Origin: DASSUW01 sp963789005 | GTDB lineage: Bacteria > Actinomycetota > Thermoleophilia > Solirubrobacterales > Solirubrobacteraceae | Reading direction: 5' to 3' | DNA length: 64,000 bases | Assembly (NCBI GenBank): GCA_963789005.1 | Contig: CAWBIZ010000015.1 | Location: 620,001 to 684,000, forward strand | Part shown: in pieces, positions 54,514-62,084 of the stretch | Position numbering within the stretch: the first letter of the stretch is position 1 | Layout of the letters: every line of letters begins with the position of its first letter | Made by a program: the position numbers and the translations under genes | Notes under the pieces: model-generated | Told to the model about the DNA's origin: nothing | Database searches by the model: none | Seen by the model: the letters and a program-made list of their open reading frames with translations, nothing else

Positions 54514-55524
54514 ATGAGCGCGCTCGCCGACGCGCAGACCGGCACCCAGCGGATGACCTACCGCGAGGCGCTGCGCCTCGCCATGCGCGAGGAGCTCGAG
54601 CGCGACGAGCGCGTCTTCGTGATGGGCGAGGAGGTCGGCGTCTTCGAGGGCTCCTACAAGGTCACGGCCGGCCTGATGGGCGAGTTCGGGCCGGAGCGGA
54701 TCCGCGACACCCCGATCTCCGAGGAGGGCTTCGTCGGCGCCGCCGTCGGCGCCGCGATGGGCGGCGAGCGCCCGATCGTCGAGATCATGACGATCAACTT
54801 CCTGCTCGTGGCCATGGACCAGGTCGTCAACCACGCGGCCAAGATCCGGACGATGTTCGGCGGCGAGGTCGGGTGCCCGATGGTCATCCGCACCCCCAAC
54901 GGCGCGGGCAACCAGCTGACCGCCCAGCACTCGCAGTCGCTCGAGGCGTGGTTCGCCGGCACGCCCGGCCTGAAGGTCGTCGCGCCCGCCACGCCCGCCG
55001 ACGCCAAGGGCCTCCTGAAGGCGGCGATCCGCGACGACGACCCCGTGCTCGTGGTCGAGAACCTGCCGATCTACAAGGAGAAGGGCGAGGTCCCGCTCGA
55101 TCCCGAGTTCATCACGCCGATCGGCCGCGCGAACGTCGCGCGCGAAGGCACGGACATCACGCTCGTGGCGCACTCGTTCGCCACCGTGCGCGCGCTCCAC
55201 GTGGCGGAGAAGCTGGCCGCCGACCACGGCGTCGACGCCGAGGTGGTCGACCTCCGCTCCCTGCGCCCGCTCGACGTCGAGACGGTGGCCGCCTCGGTGG
55301 CCAAGACCAACCGCGTCGTGTGCGTGGAGGAGGGCTGGCCCTCCTACGGCGTGACCGCCGAGCTCGCCGCGCGGATCCAGAAGGCCTGCTTCGACGAGCT
55401 CGACGCGCCGGTCGAGCGGGTGGGGATGGCGGAGGTGCCGCTCCCCTACGCCAAGAACCTCGAGCTGGCGGCTCTCCCGGGGGAGGACCGCATCGAGGCG
55501 GCGGTGCTGGCCACGCTCACTTGA
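54514..55524 (+). CDS. pdhB: Pyruvate (or 2-oxoacid/acetoin) dehydrogenase E1 component, beta subunit
   Basis: The 336-aa protein is the E1 beta subunit: MTYREALRLAMREELERDERVFVMGEEVG, GSYKVTAGLMGEFGPERIRDTPISEEGFVGAAVGAA, AKIRTMFGG, HSQSLEAWFAGTPGLKVVAPATPADAKGLLKAAIRDDDPVL, and the C-terminal transketolase domain (VDLRSLRPLDVETVAASVAKTNRVVCVEEGW). ATG 54514 is preferred (GGAG 9 nt upstream); earlier in-frame starts at 54445 and 54499 add a poorly conserved leader. It overlaps the convergent permease gene by 8 nt. Confidence 0.9.
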   Translation: MSALADAQTGTQRMTYREALRLAMREELERDERVFVMGEEVGVFEGSYKVTAGLMGEFGPERIRDTPISEEGFVGAAVGAAMGGERPIVEIMTINFLLVAMDQVVNHAAKIRTMFGGEVGCPMVIRTPNGAGNQLTAQHSQSLEAWFAGTPGLKVVAPATPADAKGLLKAAIRDDDPVLVVENLPIYKEKGEVPLDPEFITPIGRANVAREGTDITLVAHSFATVRALHVAEKLAADHGVDAEVVDLRSLRPLDVETVAASVAKTNRVVCVEEGWPSYGVTAELAARIQKACFDELDAPVERVGMAEVPLPYAKNLELAALPGEDRIEAAVLATLT

Positions 55525-56272
55525 GCTCCGAGCGCTGCAGGCGGACGATCCCGATCGCCAGCAGCGCCCACACCCACAGCGCCACCGACGTGCCGAGCTG
55601 CGCCCATTCGCGGCCCGACATCGTCTCCTCGACGAGCGGGGCCATCGTGACGCTCAGGTCGAGCCACTCGGCCGGGCCCTCGAGCGCCGAGATCGAGCCG
55701 AGGATCGCCCACGCCGTGGGGAGCACGAAGTAGAGGACGATCGCCAGCGGCGAGCTGAGGAACAGCAGGCCGAACGCGACGCCGACGAGCACGCCGATCA
55801 GCTCGTACACCAGCCCGCGGCCGATGTCGCCGAGCCCGAGGCTCCAGCTCCCCCCGGCGAACACGTTGCCCACGACGGCGGCCACGAGGCAGGCCGCGAC
55901 GGCGATCACCGTCAGCGCCACCGCGGCCACGACCTTGGCCGCGATCACGCGCTCGCGCTCGGGCACCAGCGAGAAGGTCGCCAGGCCGGTGCGCTGCGAC
56001 CACTCGCTGGTGACCGAGAGGATGCCCAGCACCGGCAGCAGCACCGACGTGATCTCGATCGTGTCGCCGAAGATGCCGGCGAGACTCTGGTCGGCCGTGT
56101 CGCCCCAGATGACGACGATCGCCGTGATGGCCGCGATCAGCAGCCCGATCGTCAGCAGCAGCCAGAAGCCGGCCCGGGTGTCGGCCATCTTGCGCAGCTC
56201 GACGTTCGCCAGGCGCCCGATGCCGGGGCGGCTCAGCGCGAGCCGCGGTGCGGTCTCTGCATAGGCGGTCAT
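55517..56272 (-). CDS. ABC-2 type transporter permease
   Basis: The 251-aa protein has six membrane helices, starting GFWLLLTIGLLIAAITAIVVIW, with a cytosolic N-terminal segment (LANVELRKMADTR) typical of ABC-2 permeases and TSEWSQRTGLATFSLVPERERVIAAKVVAA between helices 2 and 3. It is coded after the ATPase with a 4-nt overlap. Substrate unknown; the divergent two-component genes at 57300-59155 may control it. Confidence 0.88.
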   Translation of the reverse strand: MTAYAETAPRLALSRPGIGRLANVELRKMADTRAGFWLLLTIGLLIAAITAIVVIWGDTADQSLAGIFGDTIEITSVLLPVLGILSVTSEWSQRTGLATFSLVPERERVIAAKVVAAVALTVIAVAACLVAAVVGNVFAGGSWSLGLGDIGRGLVYELIGVLVGVAFGLLFLSSPLAIVLYFVLPTAWAILGSISALEGPAEWLDLSVTMAPLVEETMSGREWAQLGTSVALWVWALLAIGIVRLQRSELK

Positions 56273-57168
56273 GCGATCAGGGACTCCTCGGCGTCGCTCG
56301 CGGTCAGGGACAGGAACAGCTCCTCGAGCCCGGCGCCGTCGGCGGCGCGCAGCTCGGTCAGGACGATGCCCTCGGCGGCGGCGACGCGGCCCACGGCCTC
56401 GCCCTCGGCCTCGACCAGCAGCGCGCCCTCACCGCCGGGCGTGGTGGCCACGCCCGCGCTCGTCAGCGCTTCGCGCAGCGCGTCCGCGTCGAGCGTCCGC
56501 ACGACGACGCCGGTCGCGCCCAGCAGCTCGGCCTTGGTGCCCTGGGCGACGATCTTCCCGGCCCGGATGACCACCATCCGGTCGGCGATCGCCTCGACTT
56601 CGCGCAGCAGGTGCGAGGAGAGCAGCACGGTGCCGGCGCGATCGGCGAAGTCGCGCAGCAGGCGCCGCATCCAGGCGATGCCCTCGGGGTCGAGCCCGTT
56701 GGCCGGCTCGTCGAGCACCAGCACCTCGGGGTCGCCGAGCAGCGCGTGGGCGATGCCCAGCCGCTGGCGCATCCCGAGCGAGTAGTTGCCGACGCGCTTG
56801 CGCGCCGCCGCCTTCGAGAGGCCGACGAGGTCGAGCAGCTCGCCGACCCGCGAGGGCGGGACGCCGAGCACGCGGGCGGACAGCGACAGCACCTCGCGGC
56901 CCGTGCGGCCGCTGTGCTGGGCCGAGGCGTCGAGCAGCACGCCGACGCGCATGCCCGGGTTCGGCAGCGCGCGGTACGGCCCGCCGAGCACGACGGCGGA
57001 GCCGCCGCTCGGGGGCGTGAGCCCGCAGATCATGCGCATGGTGGTCGACTTGCCGGCCCCGTTCGGGCCGAGGAAGCCGGTCACCGTTCCGGGTTCGCAG
57101 CGGAAGGTGATGTCGTCCACGGCCATCTGGCGGCCGTAGCGCTTGCTCAGGTTCTCGACGGCGATCAT
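56269..57168 (-). CDS. ABC transporter ATP-binding protein
   Basis: The 299-aa ATPase has Walker A LGPNGAGKST, the Q-loop region RVGVLLDASAQHSGRTG, signature YSLGMRQRLGIAHALLGDPEVLVLDEPANGLDPEG (LSGGQ variant YSLGMRQ), switch His in LLSSHLLREVEAIAD, and an extra C-terminal domain of about 90 residues. It belongs to the ABC-2 (drug/antibiotic exporter, CcmA/DrrA-like) group and works with the permease at 55517. Confidence 0.92.
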   Translation of the reverse strand: MIAVENLSKRYGRQMAVDDITFRCEPGTVTGFLGPNGAGKSTTMRMICGLTPPSGGSAVVLGGPYRALPNPGMRVGVLLDASAQHSGRTGREVLSLSARVLGVPPSRVGELLDLVGLSKAAARKRVGNYSLGMRQRLGIAHALLGDPEVLVLDEPANGLDPEGIAWMRRLLRDFADRAGTVLLSSHLLREVEAIADRMVVIRAGKIVAQGTKAELLGATGVVVRTLDADALREALTSAGVATTPGGEGALLVEAEGEAVGRVAAAEGIVLTELRAADGAGLEELFLSLTASDAEESLIA

Positions 57169-57299
57169 GGCCCCAGGATCGACAGCGCCGGGCGTTCCGT
57201 CTACCCCACCTAGGGTGATGCCGCACCGACCTTGGTCGATCGCGGCGTCGACTTCGGTCGGTGTCCGTCGCCCGCGCGCGTGCGTACGCTTCGCGGGGC

Positions 57300-58505
57300 A
57301 TGAAGGACGCGCTCGAGCACCCGCGGCTGCTGCCCGGCATCCTCGTCCCGGACCCGGACGCCGACCACGCGCGCCGCACGACGCGCGACTGGATCGTCGA
57401 CGTCAGCTGCTTCGCGATCGCGGTGATCGGCGGCCTCCTGGTCTTCGCCGAGGCTGCGGACCGGATGTCGGACGAGTTCCAGTTCTACGACCTCGTGGGC
57501 GGCGCGATCGGCACGTTGCTGCTGTGGGGGCGGCGGCGCTGGCCCGTCGGCGTCGCGATCGCCCTCGTCGCACTCAGCGCCTACTCGGCGTCGAGCGCGA
57601 TCGCGGGCGCGATCGCGCTGTTCACGGTGGCCGTGCACCGGCGCGCGGCCGTAGCGGTCGCCGTCGGCGCGCTCGGCGTGGCGGTCACGCCGATCTACTT
57701 CACGGTCCAGCCGGACGTCGACGAGCCCTACTGGCTGGTGTTGACGTTCGGCGTGCTCGCCTCCGGCGCCGTCGTCGCCTGGGGCATGTTCGTGCGCGCC
57801 CGTCGCCAGCTCGTGCTCTCCCTGCGCGACCGCGCGGAGCGCGCCGAGGCCGAGCAGTCGCTGCGCGTCGACCAGGCGCGCCGGCAGGAGCGCGCCCGCA
57901 TCGCGCGCGAGATGCACGACGTCCTCGCCCACCGGATCTCGTTGCTCAGCCTGCACGCCGGGGCGCTCGAGTTCCGGCCCGACGCGCCGGCCGACGAGGT
58001 TGCCCGCGCCGCGGGCATCATCCGGCAGAGCGCCCACGACGCGCTGCAGGACCTGCGGGCGGTGATCGGCGTCCTGCGCGAGGGTGATGCCGGGGAGGCG
58101 CCCGAGCGCCCGCAGCCCACGCTCGCCGACCTGCCGGCGCTGATCGCCGAGTCGCGCGCGGCGGGGATGGCCGTGAGCTACCAGCTCGAGGACCTCGCGG
58201 CGGTGCCCGACGCCACCGGTCGCAACGCGTACCGGATCGTGCAGGAGGCGCTCACCAACGCCCGCAAGCACGCGCGCGGCGCGGCCGTGGACGTCACGGT
58301 CGGCGGCGACGCCGCCAACGGGCTGACGCTCGAGGTGCGCAACCGGCTGCCGGTCGGCGCTGCGACCGGGCCGGAGATTCCCGGGGCGGGCACCGGCATC
58401 GTCGGCCTCGCCGAGCGCGCGAGCCTGGCCGGCGGCCGGCTCGAGCATGGCCGCACGGCCGAGGGCGACTACCGGCTGTGGGCGTGGCTCCCCTGGGACG
58501 CGTGA
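57300..58505 (+). CDS. Sensor histidine kinase (NarL type)
   Basis: The 401-aa kinase has four or five membrane helices in the first 190 residues, then a coiled linker (RAERAEAEQSLRVDQARRQERARIAREMHDVLAHRISLLSLHAG; His of the HisKA_3 box EMHDVLAHR) and an ATPase domain (YRIVQEALTNARKHA N box; GAGTGIVGLAERASLAGGRLEHG G boxes). The response regulator starts in its stop codon (GTGA). The unit is divergent from the ABC-2 transporter, the usual target of such small DesK/LiaS-like kinases. Confidence 0.93.
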   Translation: MKDALEHPRLLPGILVPDPDADHARRTTRDWIVDVSCFAIAVIGGLLVFAEAADRMSDEFQFYDLVGGAIGTLLLWGRRRWPVGVAIALVALSAYSASSAIAGAIALFTVAVHRRAAVAVAVGALGVAVTPIYFTVQPDVDEPYWLVLTFGVLASGAVVAWGMFVRARRQLVLSLRDRAERAEAEQSLRVDQARRQERARIAREMHDVLAHRISLLSLHAGALEFRPDAPADEVARAAGIIRQSAHDALQDLRAVIGVLREGDAGEAPERPQPTLADLPALIAESRAAGMAVSYQLEDLAAVPDATGRNAYRIVQEALTNARKHARGAAVDVTVGGDAANGLTLEVRNRLPVGAATGPEIPGAGTGIVGLAERASLAGGRLEHGRTAEGDYRLWAWLPWDA

Positions 58506-59155
58506 TCCGCGTCCTCGTCGTCGACGACGACGCGCTCGTGCGTGCCGGCCTCTCGATGATGCTCGCGGGCTCCGACGACGTGCGCGTGGTCGCCGAGGCG
58601 GCCGACGGCTCCGAGGTCGAGGCGGCCGTCGACGCCTACCGGCCAGACGTCGTGCTGATGGACATCCGCATGCCCGGCGTCGACGGCCTCGCCGCGACCG
58701 AGCGGCTGCGCGCCCGTGCCGAGGCCCCGCACGTGATCGTGCTCACCACCTTCGACGCCGACGAGCACGTGCTGCGCGCCCTGCGCGCCGGCGCCGGCGG
58801 GTTCCTGCTCAAGGACACGCCGCCGCCGGACATCCTGCGCGCCATCCGGCTCGTCGCCGCGGGCGAGGCGATGCTCTCGCCGGCCGTCACCCGGCGGCTG
58901 ATCGAGCATGTCGCCGACGGCAGCGACGCCGGGCGACGCGCCCGCGCGCGCGAGCTGCTCGAGCGCCTCACCGACCGCGAGCGCGAGGTCGCCGTCTCGA
59001 TCGGCCGCGGCAGCTCGAACGCCGAGATCGCGGCCGAGCTGTTCATGAGCGTCGCCACCGTCAAGGCGCACGTCTCGCGGCTGCTGCAGAAGCTCGAGCT
59101 CGACAACCGCGTCCAGATCGCGCTGCTCGCGCACGACGCGGGCGTGTCAAGCTGA
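58502..59155 (+). CDS. NarL/LuxR-type response regulator
   Basis: The 217-aa protein has a receiver domain (IRVLVVDDDALVRAGLSMML; phospho-acceptor Asp in PDVVLMDIRMPGVDG; conserved Thr in VLTTFDADE; Lys in FLLKDTPP) and a LuxR-type HTH (LLERLTDREREVAVSIGRGSSNAEIAAELFMSVATVKAHVSRLLQKLELDNRVQIALLAHDAG). The GTG start overlaps the kinase stop. It is the cognate regulator and probably controls the divergent ABC exporter. Confidence 0.95.
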   Translation: MIRVLVVDDDALVRAGLSMMLAGSDDVRVVAEAADGSEVEAAVDAYRPDVVLMDIRMPGVDGLAATERLRARAEAPHVIVLTTFDADEHVLRALRAGAGGFLLKDTPPPDILRAIRLVAAGEAMLSPAVTRRLIEHVADGSDAGRRARARELLERLTDREREVAVSIGRGSSNAEIAAELFMSVATVKAHVSRLLQKLELDNRVQIALLAHDAGVSS

Positions 59156-59160
59156 CGCGC

Positions 59161-59604
59161 GTGACCGACCACCAGGCGATGCTGGCGGTGGCGCTCGAGG
59201 AGGCACGCGCGGGGCTCGAGGAGGGCGGCGTGCCGATCGGCGGCGCGCTCTTCGACGCCGAAGGTTGGCTCCTGGGCCGCGGCCACAACCAGCGGGTCCA
59301 GCGCGGCGACCCGTCGGCGCACGGCGAGACGGAGGCGTTCCGCAACGCCGGCCGCCGGCGCTCCTACCGCGACACGACGATGGTGACCACGCTCGCCCCG
59401 TGCTGGTACTGCAGCGGGCTGATCCGCCAGTTCGGGATCGGGACCGTGGTGGTGGGGGAGTCGCGCACGTTCCAGGGCGGGGTCGACTGGCTGCGCGAGA
59501 ACGGAGTCGAGGTCGTTGACCTCGACTCGCAGGAGTGCGTCGACCTGCTGGGGAGCTTCATCGCGCGCCACCCCGATGTCTGGGACGAAGACATCGGGGA
59601 CTAG
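59161..59604 (+). CDS. Fungal-type (Fcy1-like) cytosine deaminase
   Basis: The 147-aa protein is a small zinc deaminase with HGETEAF (His54, Glu56), TTLAPCWYCSGLI (Cys81, Cys84), a short GVPIGGALFD start and a C-terminal FIARHPDVWDEDIGD. The end matches the yeast cytosine deaminase signature (Trp-x-x-Asp-Ile-Gly), where Trp and Asp close the active site over cytosine; bacterial CodA is an unrelated TIM-barrel enzyme. It would make uracil from cytosine for pyrimidine salvage. It begins 5 bases after the response-regulator stop (GTG 59161), so it may be co-transcribed with it. Confidence 0.85.
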   Translation: MTDHQAMLAVALEEARAGLEEGGVPIGGALFDAEGWLLGRGHNQRVQRGDPSAHGETEAFRNAGRRRSYRDTTMVTTLAPCWYCSGLIRQFGIGTVVVGESRTFQGGVDWLRENGVEVVDLDSQECVDLLGSFIARHPDVWDEDIGD

Positions 59605-59622
59605 CGCGCGACGAGGGTTCTG

Positions 59623-60564
59623 CTAGCGGCCCAGGTCGAGCCGGGTGACCTTTCCGACGCTGCCCTGGGTGACCCAGAGCTCACCGTGGCGGTCGAAGGC
59701 GAGGCTGTCGTTGAAGCCGCCGGGGACCTTGTACTTGTCGGTGAAGCGGCCCTTGAGCGTCATCCGCGAGACCTTGCCGGTCGAGTGCTCTGAGATGTAG
59801 AGCGCGCCGTCGCGTCCGGCGACCATGGCGATCGGCGTGGCGTTCGCGCGCGGGATCGCGTACTCGTTCGTGAACACGCCCGCGGTCGTGAAGCGGCTGA
59901 TGACGTTGTCGTTGACCTCGGCGACGTACAGGGCGCCGTCCGCTCCGGCGACGATCGGCCCGGGCAGCGGCTCGACGCCCGGCACGGCGTACTCAATGAT
60001 CTCGCCGGCGGTCGTGACGCGGCCGACCTTGTGGCCGCTCTGCTCGCTGAACCACATGGCGCCGTCGGGACCGACCATGATGTCGCTCGCGAACGCGCCC
60101 TTCGTCGGGATCGGGTACTCGGTCACGCCGCCGTCGAGCGCCAGGCGGCCGATGGTGTCGGAGCGCCCGCCGGTGTACCAGAGCGCGCCGTCCGGGCCGT
60201 TGACGAGGCTGATCGGGAACGTGCCGGCGGCCAACGGGTAGCGGACCGACGAGCCGTCGGTCTCCACGCGGTGGATCGCGTCACCGCTCGAGTCGGCGAC
60301 CCACATCGAGCCGTGGGCGGTGACGACGTCGCCCGGCTGCTGGCCGAGCTCGTAGTGGCGGACGCGGTCGTGCTTGCCGATCCGCCAGATGCGGCCGAGG
60401 CTGCTGTCGGTGACCCACATCGCGCCGTCGGGGCCGCTGACTGCGGTGTGCGGGCCGGCGAACTCCGCGGGGAGCTTGAGCGTGTCGGCACGTTGGCTGG
60501 CAGCCGCTGGGGAGACGGCCACGAGGGCGGTGAGGAGCACCGCCAGGAGGGGGAGCTTGTTCAT
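59623..60564 (-). CDS. Secreted virginiamycin-B-lyase-like propeller protein
   Basis: The 313-aa protein has a signal peptide (LPLLAVLLTALVAVSPAAAS) and about six repeats of the Vgb/SMP-30-like pattern: GPDGAMWVTDSSLGRIWRIG, AHGSMWVADSSGDAIHRV, GPDGALWYTGGRSDTIGRL, GPDGAMWFSEQSGHKVGRV, GADGALYVAEVNDNVISRF, GRDGALYISEHSTGKVSRM. It forms a beta-propeller resembling virginiamycin B lyase, but here it is exported and the catalytic His residues of Vgb are not evident, so it may simply bind a wall or sugar ligand. Confidence 0.85.
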   Translation of the reverse strand: MNKLPLLAVLLTALVAVSPAAASQRADTLKLPAEFAGPHTAVSGPDGAMWVTDSSLGRIWRIGKHDRVRHYELGQQPGDVVTAHGSMWVADSSGDAIHRVETDGSSVRYPLAAGTFPISLVNGPDGALWYTGGRSDTIGRLALDGGVTEYPIPTKGAFASDIMVGPDGAMWFSEQSGHKVGRVTTAGEIIEYAVPGVEPLPGPIVAGADGALYVAEVNDNVISRFTTAGVFTNEYAIPRANATPIAMVAGRDGALYISEHSTGKVSRMTLKGRFTDKYKVPGGFNDSLAFDRHGELWVTQGSVGKVTRLDLGR

Positions 60565-60612
60565 GCAACTACCTTGCCGGGAGCGCGCAGGTGCCCGCAT
60601 CAGGGAATCCCC

Positions 60613-60618
60613 TAGGGT
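60613..60618 (+). promoter_or_regulatory. -10 box TAGGGT for the P-loop kinase gene
   Basis: TAGGGT, 7 nt before ATG 60626; no ribosome-binding site: leaderless pattern. Confidence 0.5.
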
Positions 60619-60625
60619 CGCTGGC

Positions 60626-61084
60626 ATGGAGGCGATCGTCCTCTGCGGCGTCCAGGGCAGCGGCAAGACGACGCTCTACCGCGAGCGGTTCCTCGCCACC
60701 CACGTGCGCGTGAGCATGGACCTGCTGCGCACCCGGCACCGCGAGGCGGCGTTCCTGACGCTGTGCCTCGAGACGCGCCAGCCGTTCGTGGTCGACAACA
60801 CGAACCCGACGCCCGCCGACCGCCGCCGGTACGTGGCGCCCGCGCGCGAGGCCGGCTTTCACGTAGTCGGCTACCTCGTCGAGGTCGACCCCGCCGAGGC
60901 TCTGGGCCGCAACGCCGAGCGCAGCGGGCGGGAGCGGATCCCGGTCAGCGGCGTGGCCGGCACCGCCCGGCGGCTCCTGCGCCCTACGCTCGAGGAGGGC
61001 TTCGACGAGCTCTGGCACGCCACCGCCGCGCCCGGTGGCGGCTGGCGGATCGAGCCGCTCGTCACCACGCCGCCGCTGTTCTAA
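60626..61084 (+). CDS. P-loop ATP-binding protein (AAA_33, nucleotide/polynucleotide kinase-like)
   Basis: The 152-aa protein has Walker A LCGVQGSGKTTLYRERF near the start, a lid/acceptor region (VRVSMDLLRTRHRE), FVVDNTNPTPADRRRYVAPAREAGFHVVGYLVEVD (Walker-B-like end) and an Arg-rich lid (NAERSGRERIP). This matches the AAA_33 group that includes the kinase domain of T4 polynucleotide kinase and zeta-toxin-like enzymes. No antitoxin is adjacent, so a toxin role is unlikely. It probably phosphorylates a small molecule or RNA end. Confidence 0.8.
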   Translation: MEAIVLCGVQGSGKTTLYRERFLATHVRVSMDLLRTRHREAAFLTLCLETRQPFVVDNTNPTPADRRRYVAPAREAGFHVVGYLVEVDPAEALGRNAERSGRERIPVSGVAGTARRLLRPTLEEGFDELWHATAAPGGGWRIEPLVTTPPLF

Positions 61085-62028
61085 CGGACGGCGACGGGGT
61101 CGAGCGCGTCATCGATGGCGCGCAGCGTGTCGTCGCTCAGCCTCACGCCGGCGGCGGCCGCGTTCTCGTGCACCTGCTCCGGCCGCGAGGCGCCGATGAT
61201 CGCCGCGGCGACGTTCTCCTGCCGCAGCACCCACGCGAGCGCGAGCTGGGACATCGTGAGCCCGGCCTGCTCGGCTACCGGCCGCAGCCGCTGGACGGCC
61301 TCGAGCATCTCGTCGTTCAGCCACTGGCCGATGAAGCGGCTCATCTCTTTCGACGTCGCGCGCGAGTCCTCCGGGGGCGGCTCGCCCGGCCGGTACTTGC
61401 CGGTCAGGACGCCCTGGGCGAGCGGCGACCACACGACCTGCGAGATCCCGTTCTCGGCGCTCAGCGGGATGATCTCCGCCTCCGGGCCGCGCCACAGCGC
61501 GGAGTACTGCGGCTGGCTGGAGACGAACTTGGCTACGCCGGGCATCTCCAGCGCCTCGCGGATCCGGTCCGGCGGCCACTCGCTGAAGCCGATGCAGCGC
61601 GCCTTGCCCGCCTCGACGACCTCGGTCAGCGCCTGCATCGTCTCCTCGAGCGGCGTCTTGTCGTCGTAGCGGTGGCACTGGTAGAGGTCGACGTGGTCCG
61701 TGCGCAGCCGGTCCAGCGAGGCGTCGATCTGCTTGAGGATCTGCGCCCGCGAGAGCCCGCGGTCGCGGCCCGACATCGGGAAGTAGACCTTCGTGGCCAG
61801 CGTGTAGGAGTCGCGCGGGTAGGCGGAGAGGATCTGACCCCAGGCGCGCTCGGCCGCGCCCCGGCCGTACACGTTCGCGGTGTCGAAGAACGTGATCCCG
61901 GCGTCGAACGCCGCCCGCGTGCACGCCTCCGTCTGGTCGCGGCCGACGCCGCCCGAGTACGTCAGCCACGACCCGAGCGCGATGACGGACACCTCGACGT
62001 CCGAACTCCCCAGCCGGCGGTGCTCCAT
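61081..62028 (-). CDS. Aldo/keto reductase
   Basis: The 315-aa protein is an NADP(H)-dependent aldo/keto reductase of the Kv-beta/YghZ-like group: MEHRRLGSSDVEVSVIALGSWLTYSGG, GITFFDTANVYGRGAAE (catalytic Asp-Tyr), LATKVYF (Lys), DHVDLYQCHRYDD (His-equivalent region), GFSEWPPDRIRE, VWSPLAQGVLTGKYRPGEPPPEDSRAT, and AAIIGASRPEQVHENAAA (NADP-binding). Length is normal. It is convergent with the kinase gene (4-nt overlap). Confidence 0.93.
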   Translation of the reverse strand: MEHRRLGSSDVEVSVIALGSWLTYSGGVGRDQTEACTRAAFDAGITFFDTANVYGRGAAERAWGQILSAYPRDSYTLATKVYFPMSGRDRGLSRAQILKQIDASLDRLRTDHVDLYQCHRYDDKTPLEETMQALTEVVEAGKARCIGFSEWPPDRIREALEMPGVAKFVSSQPQYSALWRGPEAEIIPLSAENGISQVVWSPLAQGVLTGKYRPGEPPPEDSRATSKEMSRFIGQWLNDEMLEAVQRLRPVAEQAGLTMSQLALAWVLRQENVAAAIIGASRPEQVHENAAAAGVRLSDDTLRAIDDALDPVAVR

Positions 62029-62084
62029 GGGTTGCCATGCTCGCAGGCTGTCGCTACGCTCGCCCTCAGGTTTCGCTCAATTTC

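Noticed and set aside
60626..61084. Zeta-type toxin of a toxin-antitoxin pair
   Set aside because: No small antitoxin gene is next to it, and the domain is equally typical of housekeeping kinases.
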